Below, piece by piece: positions 43,157-53,209 of a DNA stretch of 64,000 bases. The stretch covers positions 62,001 through 126,000 of the forward strand of contig JABAQT010000037.1 of assembly GCA_019187195.1 (NCBI GenBank), in the 5' to 3' direction. The DNA comes from Bryobacteraceae bacterium (GTDB taxonomy: Bacteria > Acidobacteriota > Terriglobia > Bryobacterales > Bryobacteraceae). Below the pieces are notes generated by a model. It saw nothing but the letters and a program-made list of their open reading frames with translations, was not told the DNA's origin and did not search any database. The translations under genes were made by a program, and so were the position numbers. Position 1 is the first letter of the stretch, and every line of letters starts with the position of its first letter.

Positions 43157-45672
43157 CGGATTCTCACATTGAACGCCCGGGTTTGCCCGCCGAACGTTTG
43201 CAGGAATTGCGGCGACCCTATCACATTATTCACCACGTTCGGGTTCTTGTGATTCGTGATGTTGTTGAATCCGAAGCGCACGCCCCACCACTGGCCGCGA
43301 AGCGCGATGCGTCTCTCGAGGAAGAGGTTCAGTTCGAAGAACGCATTGTAGCGGTAGGCGTTCACCGGGCCGATAATCTGCCCATAGCCGTCCTGGACGC
43401 TGTAGGGAAAGCCCGTGCGCCACTCCGCGAGATAAGCCACGGCCCAGTTCCTGAACGGCGTGGGAAGATAGCCCCAACTCATCCAGCGGTTCGGCGTATC
43501 CCACGGCAGCGCCCCGGCGTTATCCCCGATGAACAAGGGCTCATCGATGCTCTGGTCCACCACGGCGTTCGACCGCGCCTTGCTGCGCGTATAACTGAAC
43601 AGCCATTCATACTGGCGCCGGATAGGCTGCCGCAGCGTGATCTCCACCGCCGTGTAGCGGTCTCTCCGCTGCGTGCTGAGGTTGTAGATCGCGTCGAAAA
43701 CGGGGTTGTGGACTCCGCCGAAATAAACCGGCACTTCGATGCAGTCGCACTGTAATTCGTTGATGTAGGTGAACCCCCGGCTTCCCCGTCTATTCACAAG
43801 ATTGACGCGCGCCTGTATCAGCCGCGGAAATTCGTGTTCGATGCCGAGATTCCAATTGTGATAGCGCGGGCTGGCGAGATTCGGATTTCCGATACGGTAG
43901 ATCGAGAACGCCGGCCCCCGCGCCACGGCCCCATCCGGCTCGAAGTAGGTGGAGATGGCGAACTGGTCATCCGGGCGCGTGAAGATCCGCAGGCTCGTCG
44001 AATCGAAGATGCGCGCAAACCCTCCCGAAATCTTCGTCCGGCCGTTCGCGAACGGCGACCAGGCAAAGCCCAGCCGCGGCGAGAAATTCCAATTTCGTAG
44101 AATCTGATCACGGTCCGCGCGGATGCCCAACTCGAGCAGCCACCGCCCGCGCAGGCGCCAACTGTCCTGCAGGTACGCCGATGATTCGAAATTCGTCCTC
44201 CGGAACTCACCATTGCCCGCGAAGAGCGTCCGCCGGACCGGCACAAGGCCGGCGCTTGTATATTCCACCCCGCTGCGCCGCACGTTCTGCCAATAGCTGA
44301 CGCGATCCAGATCGATGCCCGTCTTGAACTGGTGCTCTCCGAACAGGGAGAACGCCGGCAGAAACATGTTGGCCAGCCACTGGTCGCGCCCGGCTTTGCG
44401 GCTCGCGTCGATGAAATTGTTGCCCAACTTGCCGAGCGGCGTGACTACATAGAGATCATGCCCCTGCGGAATATCGCGGCCGAACGTGCGGTTGTTCGCA
44501 TATCCGACCTCGAGCACGGCTCCACGCGAGAAGTACTGCTGGTCCTTGATGTAGGTGAAGTATTGCCGTGAGCGGTGATCGAGCGTCGTCTCCCTGGGGT
44601 CGAGCGCGCCCAGCCCGGAACGCGGCGCATACCAGAAGTTCAACAGGCTTCCCACGTGGAGGATGTTCGACGGCGTCAGGTTGATCTGGTTGTGGAGCAG
44701 ATTGCTCCACCGCCAACTCGTCGTGCTGTCCTGTCCCCTGGGCAGCTCCGGAATCACCGTGTTGTTGTACTGGAGGTCGATGCTGTCGGAAAACCATGCC
44801 CGCCCCGTTTTCCACGGCCCGGAAAAATTCACCCGCGGCGTCCATCCGCCGATCATCCATCCCTTCTGGCGCTCGATGCCGGGGATGAAGTTCGTGGCCG
44901 AATAGCGGATCCTGTCGTCTCCCGTCCGCGCCCGCACCGCGAGCACTCCCGAGGAGCCTTTGCCATACTCGGCCGCCGGCCGTCCCGCGGTGGCTTCGAG
45001 CGAACTCACGGATTCAACGCCGATGCGAGATTCAAAACGTCCGGTAAGCGGATCGTTGATCTGAAACCCCTCGAGCGTGTAGAGGGTCTGCTCCTCGGCT
45101 CCGCCGTGCAGATGAACCCCGCCCCGCCCGTCCTGCACCACCCCCGGCATGATGCGCAGCGCGTTTCGCAGCGTGTTCGTTGACGGATAGGGAACGTTGA
45201 TCAGGTCATTGCCGCTGAGCGTCAATTGGGGAGCGGTGCGGTCCATGTCAACCGCTCCCGGATTCGCGGTCACGTCCACCGACTGCGTCTCCTCCCTTAC
45301 GCGGTTCAATGTGAGTTGAAGTTCGTTCGCCCCGTCCTTCAACTCGACTTTCCTGCCCGTGAGCCGGAAAAAGCCCTCGCGGTCCACGTCCACCTGATAC
45401 CAGCCCGGCGCGGGAGCCGACAGGACAAAGCTGCCCGTGGGGTCGGAGACGGCGCCGAGCGAAGCGCCCGAGGGAGAAGGAGTGAACGTAATTCTCGCTC
45501 CACCCACGGGGCTGTTCGTTTCACTCAGGATCCGGCCGTTTACGCGCACCCCGGCCCGCGCCGCCGGAAGCAGAATGACCAGCGCCAGAACGCAAAAGCG
45601 GCCTGTTCGAGGCCTCCGGCTTGCGAGGCTCAGTTGATCGGGCGAATTCGACGGAGAACACCTGAGGCTCAC
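43138..45672 (-). CDS. TonB-dependent receptor with carboxypeptidase-like N-terminal domain
   Basis: An 844-residue outer-membrane receptor. Signal peptide (about 27-40), carboxypeptidase-regulatory-like domain (VNGRILSETNSPVGGARITF, about 43-120), plug with LSGNDLINVPYPSTNTLRNALRIMP and VHLHGGAEEQTLYTLEGFQIND (in parts), and a barrel ending TRAFNVRIRWLGKK. This is the Oar/SusC-like class widespread in Acidobacteria, generally thought to import oligosaccharides or peptides; no ligand can be assigned. The gene for an FG-GAP protein overlaps its end. Confidence 0.85.
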   Translation of the reverse strand: MSLRCSPSNSPDQLSLASRRPRTGRFCVLALVILLPAARAGVRVNGRILSETNSPVGGARITFTPSPSGASLGAVSDPTGSFVLSAPAPGWYQVDVDREGFFRLTGRKVELKDGANELQLTLNRVREETQSVDVTANPGAVDMDRTAPQLTLSGNDLINVPYPSTNTLRNALRIMPGVVQDGRGGVHLHGGAEEQTLYTLEGFQINDPLTGRFESRIGVESVSSLEATAGRPAAEYGKGSSGVLAVRARTGDDRIRYSATNFIPGIERQKGWMIGGWTPRVNFSGPWKTGRAWFSDSIDLQYNNTVIPELPRGQDSTTSWRWSNLLHNQINLTPSNILHVGSLLNFWYAPRSGLGALDPRETTLDHRSRQYFTYIKDQQYFSRGAVLEVGYANNRTFGRDIPQGHDLYVVTPLGKLGNNFIDASRKAGRDQWLANMFLPAFSLFGEHQFKTGIDLDRVSYWQNVRRSGVEYTSAGLVPVRRTLFAGNGEFRRTNFESSAYLQDSWRLRGRWLLELGIRADRDQILRNWNFSPRLGFAWSPFANGRTKISGGFARIFDSTSLRIFTRPDDQFAISTYFEPDGAVARGPAFSIYRIGNPNLASPRYHNWNLGIEHEFPRLIQARVNLVNRRGSRGFTYINELQCDCIEVPVYFGGVHNPVFDAIYNLSTQRRDRYTAVEITLRQPIRRQYEWLFSYTRSKARSNAVVDQSIDEPLFIGDNAGALPWDTPNRWMSWGYLPTPFRNWAVAYLAEWRTGFPYSVQDGYGQIIGPVNAYRYNAFFELNLFLERRIALRGQWWGVRFGFNNITNHKNPNVVNNVIGSPQFLQTFGGQTRAFNVRIRWLGKK

Positions 45673-45691
45673 TTCTGACTTGAAACCACTG

Positions 45692-45717
45692 GGGATTGAT
45701 TTTATCGAAAAAATCCC
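45692..45717. promoter_or_regulatory. Hairpin between the aldolase and TonB receptor genes
   Basis: GGGATT and AATCCC pair across an inner TTTT/AAAA stem with an ATCG-type loop. It lies between the LacD-like stop (45751) and the receptor start (45672), so it may end the upstream transcript or act in the receptor leader. It is AT-rich and has no clear T-run. Confidence 0.3.
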
Positions 45718-45750
45718 GGCGGCCTCAGTGATGGAAACAGCGGAGGGCGG

Positions 45751-46755
45751 CTAAACGGCGGCGCCCAGCTTGGCGTACCACGGCTTGGCCGGAGCGAGGG
45801 CCGCGTTCACCGCCTGGATGTTCTTCACGCCTTCGGTGGAAAGCCAATCCTCGAGCGCTTTCACGCCGTTTTTCGCGTATACGGGAATTCCGTCCTTCCA
45901 GGTCGCGCGTCCGCACAGCACGCCCGAAAAATCCGTTCCCGCTTCCGCCGCCATGCGCAGCGATTCGGTGAACTGATCGTTGCTCACGCCCGCGCTCAGG
46001 TAGATGAACGGCTTGCGCGCCACATCGGCGCAGCGCCGGAAGTGATCGAGGGCTTCGGCCATCGAGTACACCTTCTGCCCCTTAAAGACGCTGCTGCCCT
46101 CGACGTAGTTGGCGTTGACCGGCACTTCCACCTTCAGGACATCCACATGGTAGTGCGGTTTGGAAAACTCTTCCATGGTGTGGCGCACTACGTCGGGCTT
46201 GATCTTCGCGTATTCCGGGCCCTTCTCGTCGCCTCCCTTCGGATCGTAACCGACAAACTCGAGGAAGAAGGGGATCTGCAACTGCTCGCATTCGGCTCCG
46301 ACGCGCTCCACGAAAGCGTACTTGATGTCGTTCACCGCGGACTCGTCGAACGGGGTGTAGTAGATCAGGACCTTCACCGCGTTGGCTCCCCAGTCCTTGA
46401 TGCGCTTCACCGAAACATGCGGCAGAAGATCGGGCAACCGTCCCGGATGCGTGTTGTCGTAGCCGCTCTTTTCATAGGCCAGCAGCAGGCCGGCGTTGGA
46501 ACTGCGCGCCCGCGCCGCCGGCAGGCCGAACTCGGGGTCAAGCAGAATGGCGCTCGCGTGCGGCGTCAGCGCCTTGGTCACCGCAATCTTGAATTCCGAC
46601 ATCATCTCATCGGAGATGGCGCTTTGGGGCACTCCCTTCGCCGCCGCAATCGCTTTCGTCAGACTGCCTCGCTGATCCATGGCCGCGGCGGCAATCACGC
46701 CGCGCTCCGTGGAAAGCGCTTTCATGTGCTTCTGTTTTCCTTCGGAAATAGTCAC
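45751..46755 (-). CDS. LacD-like tagatose-1,6-bisphosphate aldolase family protein
   Basis: A 334-residue class I aldolase-fold protein. Characteristic segments are AAAMDQRGSLTKAI, SAILLDPEFGLPAA, ANAVKVLIYYTPFDE, IPFFLEFVGYDPKG, DVLKVEVPVNANYVEG and PFIYLSAGVSNDQF. They match LacD and the related sulfofructose/deoxyribose-type aldolases; the Schiff-base lysine is probably in DVLKVEVP. The start is a GTG with AAGGAG seven bases before it. It is 14 bases from ribF and is the last gene of the co-directional run starting with the dehydratase at 53136. Confidence 0.85.
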   Translation of the reverse strand: MTISEGKQKHMKALSTERGVIAAAAMDQRGSLTKAIAAAKGVPQSAISDEMMSEFKIAVTKALTPHASAILLDPEFGLPAARARSSNAGLLLAYEKSGYDNTHPGRLPDLLPHVSVKRIKDWGANAVKVLIYYTPFDESAVNDIKYAFVERVGAECEQLQIPFFLEFVGYDPKGGDEKGPEYAKIKPDVVRHTMEEFSKPHYHVDVLKVEVPVNANYVEGSSVFKGQKVYSMAEALDHFRRCADVARKPFIYLSAGVSNDQFTESLRMAAEAGTDFSGVLCGRATWKDGIPVYAKNGVKALEDWLSTEGVKNIQAVNAALAPAKPWYAKLGAAV

Positions 46756-46769
46756 GATAACTCCTTCTA

Positions 46770-47771
46770 TTAGCCTATCTTTTCAGTATACGGGGCTTCC
46801 GGCGCCGCGCGCCCCAACAAGCGGTCGTTGCTCCAGCGGCGGTGCCATTTTCCGGCGCGCTCCACGTCGCTCAGAATCTGCGTCTTCAGCGCGGAAGGGC
46901 TCTCGAATTTCCGCTCGTCCCGGAGACGGTGGGCCAGTTCCACCCGGATGCGCGATGGGCGCTCCTCGAGCCGCTCCAGAATATAGGTTTCCACCGCCAA
47001 CCGTGTTCCGCCGAAAGTCGGCCGGAAACCCACATTCGTCACCGATGGCCATATCCGCCCGGTTTCGACATCCGTGGTGCGCGTGACGTACACCCCCACC
47101 GCCGGCATCACCTCGGCCGCGGCCTCGATGTTCAACGTAGGCACTGTCTGCCGCGAACCCACGCCATGCCCCTTCACCACTTCCCCTTCGATGGAGGCAA
47201 ACCGGCCGAGCAGGTGCGCCGCTCCTCCCACGTCGCCGGCCTGAATGCGCCTCCGGATTTCGCTGCTTGAAACCACCACGCCCCGCATGGTCACCGCCGG
47301 CAGGGCGCGCAGTTCGAAGTGATGCTCCACCCCCAGGCGCGCCAGCGTGTGCACGTCGCCCGATTGCCCGCGCCCGAAGCGGAAATTTTCGCCCACCACC
47401 ACCGCCTTCGCCCGCAGCGCGTCCACCAGGATGCGCCGCGTGAAATCCTCCGCTTCGAGCGAGGCCAGTTGAAGATCGAAAGGCAGCACGAGCACTTGCG
47501 TGATGCCGCATTCGCCCATGTAGCGGCAGCGCTCGGCGATCGTCGTCAGGAGTTTCGGCGCCCGCGACGGAGCCACCACTTTCGCCGGATGCGGGTCGAA
47601 CGTCAGCACGGAAGGCGCCCACCCGTTCGCCGCCGCTATCTGTGTCACCTCGCGAAACAGACGCTGGTGGCCGCAATGCACGCCGTCGAAATTCCCGGCG
47701 GTCAGCGCGCAGGGGCCAAACCGTCCCAGGGCCTCTTCGGGGCTGTGGAAGATCCGCGGCGCGGACGCCAT
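46770..47771 (-). CDS. ribF: Bifunctional riboflavin kinase / FAD synthetase
   Basis: A 333-residue RibF. The N-terminal adenylyltransferase has ALTAGNFDGVHCGHQRL (residues 22-38) and VVVGENFRFGRGQSGDV; the C-terminal kinase has GHGVGSRQTVPTLNIE (PTLN binding ATP/flavin) and PSVTNVGFRPTFGG. The enzyme makes FMN then FAD, which is essential. It starts one base after the stop of the PhnP-like hydrolase gene, so the two are read together. Confidence 0.94.
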   Translation of the reverse strand: MASAPRIFHSPEEALGRFGPCALTAGNFDGVHCGHQRLFREVTQIAAANGWAPSVLTFDPHPAKVVAPSRAPKLLTTIAERCRYMGECGITQVLVLPFDLQLASLEAEDFTRRILVDALRAKAVVVGENFRFGRGQSGDVHTLARLGVEHHFELRALPAVTMRGVVVSSSEIRRRIQAGDVGGAAHLLGRFASIEGEVVKGHGVGSRQTVPTLNIEAAAEVMPAVGVYVTRTTDVETGRIWPSVTNVGFRPTFGGTRLAVETYILERLEERPSRIRVELAHRLRDERKFESPSALKTQILSDVERAGKWHRRWSNDRLLGRAAPEAPYTEKIG

Positions 47772-48569
47772 CTACGCCGCCCCTCCCACCGTGATCTCCA
47801 ATCCATCGTAGGCCAGCCGCACATGCTCCGGCAGCAGTTGCTCGGTCCGCTCGTGGGCGAGGTCATGCGAGATGTGCGTGAAGAACGTCCGCCGCGGACG
47901 CAACATCTCGACGTATTGCAGGCTCCGCTCCACGGTCGAATGCGTCGGATGCGGCTTATGCCGCAGCGCGTCCAGAAACAACACCTCGAGGCCTTGCAAT
48001 TTCGCCAGCGATTCTTCCGGGATCTCGCTGTGATCGGTCAAATACGCGAGCCCGCCCAGGCGGAATCCATAGGCCGTCCCTTTCCCATGCTTCAGCCGGA
48101 TGGGCAACACCGTTGTTCCGAAAAGGTCCAGCACGTCATTCTCGCCGAAGACGTGCGCCCGCAGTTTCGGCACCCACGATTCCGATTCCTTTTCCGAAAA
48201 GATGTAGGCGAACACGCGCTGGATTACCGAGATGGTCTCCTCGGACCCGTAAATCGGAATCTCGCCCCCGTGCCGGAAATTGAATGGCCGGGTATCGTCG
48301 AGGCCCATGATGTGATCGGCGTGGGCGTGCGTGAACAGCACGGCGTCCAGGCGGTCGATGCCGCGGCGCAGAGCCTGGTAACGGAAATCCGGCGTCGTGT
48401 CGATCACCACCGAGTGTCCTCCGAACCGCAGCGCCACCGACGGCCGGAGGCGGTGGTCGTGCGGGTCCGCCGACTGGCAGACCTTGCAATGGCACCCGAT
48501 AGTCGGAACTCCGGCGCTGGTTCCCGAGCCTAGCACGGTGAGCCGGATTTCGCCGTTCGCACAGTCCAT
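47772..48569 (-). CDS. PhnP-like metallo-beta-lactamase fold phosphodiesterase
   Basis: A 265-residue MBL-fold hydrolase with LTVLGSGTSAGVPTIGC and the CHCKVCQSADP zinc knuckle (residues 26-36) typical of PhnP/CPDase-like proteins, the HxHxDH metal motif in LFTHAHADHIMGLDD, and the distal histidines in YLTDHSEIPEE and FFTHISHDLAHE. PhnP cleaves cyclic phosphodiesters such as phosphoribosyl 1,2-cyclic phosphate; without other phosphonate genes here its substrate is uncertain. Its ATG overlaps the upstream stop as TGATG. Confidence 0.87.
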   Translation of the reverse strand: MDCANGEIRLTVLGSGTSAGVPTIGCHCKVCQSADPHDHRLRPSVALRFGGHSVVIDTTPDFRYQALRRGIDRLDAVLFTHAHADHIMGLDDTRPFNFRHGGEIPIYGSEETISVIQRVFAYIFSEKESESWVPKLRAHVFGENDVLDLFGTTVLPIRLKHGKGTAYGFRLGGLAYLTDHSEIPEESLAKLQGLEVLFLDALRHKPHPTHSTVERSLQYVEMLRPRRTFFTHISHDLAHERTEQLLPEHVRLAYDGLEITVGGAA

Positions 48570-48889
48570 CAGGAACTCTTCGAGCCTGAGAACACCTGTA
48601 CGAACCGGAATCGCAACTCGGTGAGGGAGTTGTCAATCAGCCGCTGCTCCTCGAGCGTCAGATTGCCCTTCGTCTTCTCCTGCAGCATGGCCAGCATGTC
48701 GATGGTGTGCCGCGAGAGGCGCTCGTCCGGAGCCGGACGGTCTTTTTCCTCGCCGAAGTGCAGCAGCCCCATGTGCACTTCGGCCTGTGTCTTGATCGAG
48801 AGCGTCAGAAACTCGAAGCTCGGCGGTGGAATCGGCATCTCGAAGGCTTCTTCGGCGGAAGTTTGCGGATTGGTTTGCTCGTCGCTCAT
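48569..48889 (-). CDS. DUF1844 family small protein
   Basis: A 106-residue cytosolic protein. The conserved core is FEFLTLSIKTQAEVHMGLL, followed by the helix HTIDMLAMLQEKTKGNLTLEEQRLIDN in part. DUF1844 proteins are widespread in Acidobacteria and Deltaproteobacteria and have no known function. Its frequent genome neighbourhood with MBL hydrolases is reflected here by a TGATG junction with the PhnP-like gene. It starts 9 bases after the HyuB stop. Confidence 0.83.
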   Translation of the reverse strand: MSDEQTNPQTSAEEAFEMPIPPPSFEFLTLSIKTQAEVHMGLLHFGEEKDRPAPDERLSRHTIDMLAMLQEKTKGNLTLEEQRLIDNSLTELRFRFVQVFSGSKSS

Positions 48890-48898
48890 GGTGAATCT

Positions 48899-50479
<1,581 letters not shown>

Positions 50480-50481
50480 GC

Positions 50482-51438
50482 TCAAGGTTTCTTCAGAGTG
50501 GGCTTCTTCTTCCTTGGAGCCTTGCCCGGCTCGGATGGAATCACGAACACGCCGGAGGCTTCCGGAGCCGCGGTCTTTTCAGCCTCCGCCTCGCTCGGCG
50601 GCTCGGCCAGATTCAACTCCGGCGGACGGCACTCGCCCGTTTTCACCAGAAAGCTTGAAACCGTTTGCCAGCGCGTCCCAACACGCCGCTCGAGTTGAAA
50701 ACTCTTCGAGGGAGCGTCCGCCCGCAGCCGCCAGTCCGTGTTGTGGAACCGGGGATGCTTCAGTTTCGGAGCCGCCGCCGTCACCTGCCTCAACCCCCAG
50801 CTATCGCCGCCCGTGTTCGTTTCATAGTATTCGTAGCGTCCGGAATCGCCGCCCTGCGTGCGGTCAATCAGCAACTCGCCATTGTTCTTGTTTTCGAAGG
50901 AAAACTGCTGGATAGCGCCCACGCGGGGTTCGCCGTACACCGCCCGGCGGCGCCAGGTCTTTCCGCCGTCGCCGGTGATCAGAAAGAAGGGATCGCGCGG
51001 CAGGGCCAACAACTGCTGCCCGCCAACCCATCCGATCTCGAAATCGATGAACTGGATCTGTTCGAAGCCCGCCGACCGCATGCGGTCATAAACCTCGCTC
51101 CACGTCTTCCCGCCGTCCTCGCTCCCGAGAAGTATGCTCCATAGCGTCACGGCGCTCGTGTGCAGGTTGCCGGTGAGAAACAGCTTTTCGCCCACCCTCT
51201 CGACGGCGGCCAGTTCCAGGTACACTTCGCAAGGCTCATCCGTCGAGCAGGTGAGACCGAAGGACTCGATATCCTCGGGCCCGCAGGCAAAGTCCAGTTT
51301 CATCGGCTTTCCCTCGAACGTGTACACGGTCTTCTTCGGGGGGGAGGCGGGAGGAGCGGCTTCCGGCTTCGGCGCGGCCGGTTCCTGCGCGAGGATCGCC
51401 CCCACGGCGGCGGCCAAGAGGATCGGAAACCGGAGCAT
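50482..51438 (-). CDS. Exported BNR-repeat protein
   Basis: A 318-residue protein with a signal peptide (FPILLAAAVGAILAQ) and a Pro/Ala-rich linker (residues 20-36), followed by BNR/Ycf48-type repeats with Asp-box motifs: SEDGGKTWSEV, TGDGGKTWRRR and TNTGGDSWGLR. Two cysteines in ACGPEDIESFGLTC could form a disulfide. The C terminus is basic, rich in Lys and Pro. Such propellers bind ligands or assist assembly of membrane complexes. The gene is 15 bases from the dehydratase stop and overlaps the start region of the HyuB gene. Confidence 0.75.
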   Translation of the reverse strand: MLRFPILLAAAVGAILAQEPAAPKPEAAPPASPPKKTVYTFEGKPMKLDFACGPEDIESFGLTCSTDEPCEVYLELAAVERVGEKLFLTGNLHTSAVTLWSILLGSEDGGKTWSEVYDRMRSAGFEQIQFIDFEIGWVGGQQLLALPRDPFFLITGDGGKTWRRRAVYGEPRVGAIQQFSFENKNNGELLIDRTQGGDSGRYEYYETNTGGDSWGLRQVTAAAPKLKHPRFHNTDWRLRADAPSKSFQLERRVGTRWQTVSSFLVKTGECRPPELNLAEPPSEAEAEKTAAPEASGVFVIPSEPGKAPRKKKPTLKKP

Positions 51439-51453
51439 GCTACTTCCATTCTC

Positions 51454-53136
51454 CTACAGGAAGTCGAAGTCGCATCCCAGGTTCGCCTGCGTCACATGAT
51501 CGAGAAAAAGCTTTCCGTATCCGCGATGGTAGTGGGGGGGCGGCGGAAGGAAGGCCGCCAGCCGGGCGTTCAACTCCTCCTCTTCGACGCGCAGGTGGAG
51601 CCGCCGCGAAGGCACATCGAGCGTGATCTCATCGCCTGTCCTCACCGCCGCGAGCGGCCCGCCAACGGCCGATTCCGGAGCGACGTGCAGCACCACCGTG
51701 CCGAAACTGGTGCCGCTCATCCGCGCGTCCGAGATGCGCACAATGTCGTTTACTCCCCGCTCGAGCAGCGCCTTCGGCATCGGGATGTGCCCCCATTCCG
51801 GAAAGCCCGGCGCGCCCTTCGGCCCACAACTCTTCATCACCAGAACCGTGTTCTCATCCACCGGCAGATCCGGACTGTCGATCTTCGCCAGCATCTCCTT
51901 ATAGCTTTCAAACACGAACGCCCGTCCCGTATGCCGCATGAGACGCGGCGACGCCGCCGTCTGCTTGCACACCGCCCCGTCCGGCGCCAGGTTGCCGCGC
52001 AGAACCGCCGTCCCGCCTTCCATCTGAAGAGCGTTCCCGGCGGGACGGATCACCTCGTCGTTCCAGCATTCCGCCTTCTCCACATTCTCCGCCACGGTCT
52101 TACCCGTCACCGTGATACATCCTCCGTGCAGCAGCGGAAGTATGCGCCGCATCACCACCGGCACTCCGCCCGCCGCGTGGAACTCCTCCATCAGGTACTC
52201 TCCCGACGGCTTCACGTTCACCAGAAACGGCACGCGCCTCGAGATCGCGTCGAAATCATCGAGCGTCAACCGGACTCCCGCCCGGCGCGCGATCGCCAGC
52301 AGATGCACCACCGCGTTCGTCGATCCCCCGATGGCCATGTCCACCGCCACCGCGTTCTCGAGCGCCTCCCGCGTCAGGATGCGCGAAGGCCGCAGATCCT
52401 CCCGCACCATCTCGACGATCCGCCCTCCGGAACGCTCCGCGATCTCGAGCCGCCGCGAATCCGGAGCCGGAATCGCCGCGCATCCCGGCAGCGCCAGCCC
52501 CAAAGCCTCCGCCAAACCCGCCATCGTGGAGGCCGTTCCCATCACCGTGCAGTGCCCGGCGCTGCGCCCCAAACCGCCCTCGACCTCGCACAGTTCCTCT
52601 TCGCTGAGCTTTCCGGCGCGGTAGAGGTCGAACAACTTGCGCCCGTCGCTTCCCGCCCCCAGTTTGCGGCCGCGCCATAAGCCGCTCAGCATCGGCCCGC
52701 CCGTCACCACGATCGCCGGGACGTCCGCGCTCACCGCTCCCATGATCTGCGCCGGCGTCGTCTTGTCGCAGCCGCACAGCAGCACCACTCCATCCATCGG
52801 ATTGCCGCGGATCGACTCCTCGACGTCCATCGCCATCAGGTTGCGCAACAGCATGCTGGTGGGGCGTACGAACATCTCTCCCAGGGAAATGGTGGGAAAT
52901 TCGAGCGGCACGCCGCCCGCGGCCCACACCCCGCGCTTCACCGCCTCCGCTACCTGCCGCAGGTGGACGTTGCAGTTGTTGAATTCGCTCCACGAATTGC
53001 AGATGCCGATAATTGGCTTTCCTTCGAAAATGTGGCGTCCGAATCCTTCCGACCGCAGCCACGCCTTCCTCGAGAATCCGTAGTATTCCGGCGTGTCAAA
53101 CCAGCCACTGCTTCTGAGCTTTATCGATTTCTCCAT
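51454..53136 (-). CDS. IlvD/Edd family dehydratase, sugar acid type
   Basis: A 560-residue iron-sulfur dehydratase. The cluster cysteines are in GICNSWSEFN (near residue 45), LLCGCDKTTPA (near 115) and GHCTVMGTASTM (near 187), and later motifs include MAIGGSTNAVVHL, LNVKPSGEYLMEEFHAAGG and GFPEWGHIPMP. The start EKSIKLRSSGWFDTPEYY matches the L-arabinonate/sugar-acid dehydratase branch better than biosynthetic IlvD. It therefore likely yields 2-keto-3-deoxy sugar acids in catabolism. The ATG at 53136 is chosen as the family start. It heads the minus-strand run ending at 45751. Confidence 0.87.
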   Translation of the reverse strand: MEKSIKLRSSGWFDTPEYYGFSRKAWLRSEGFGRHIFEGKPIIGICNSWSEFNNCNVHLRQVAEAVKRGVWAAGGVPLEFPTISLGEMFVRPTSMLLRNLMAMDVEESIRGNPMDGVVLLCGCDKTTPAQIMGAVSADVPAIVVTGGPMLSGLWRGRKLGAGSDGRKLFDLYRAGKLSEEELCEVEGGLGRSAGHCTVMGTASTMAGLAEALGLALPGCAAIPAPDSRRLEIAERSGGRIVEMVREDLRPSRILTREALENAVAVDMAIGGSTNAVVHLLAIARRAGVRLTLDDFDAISRRVPFLVNVKPSGEYLMEEFHAAGGVPVVMRRILPLLHGGCITVTGKTVAENVEKAECWNDEVIRPAGNALQMEGGTAVLRGNLAPDGAVCKQTAASPRLMRHTGRAFVFESYKEMLAKIDSPDLPVDENTVLVMKSCGPKGAPGFPEWGHIPMPKALLERGVNDIVRISDARMSGTSFGTVVLHVAPESAVGGPLAAVRTGDEITLDVPSRRLHLRVEEEELNARLAAFLPPPPHYHRGYGKLFLDHVTQANLGCDFDFL

Positions 53137-53209
53137 GACGGCACCTATCAGACTACACGCAAACCGGGCCGTGATATTATCAACATCCATTTCACTAACA
53201 GTTGAGCTT

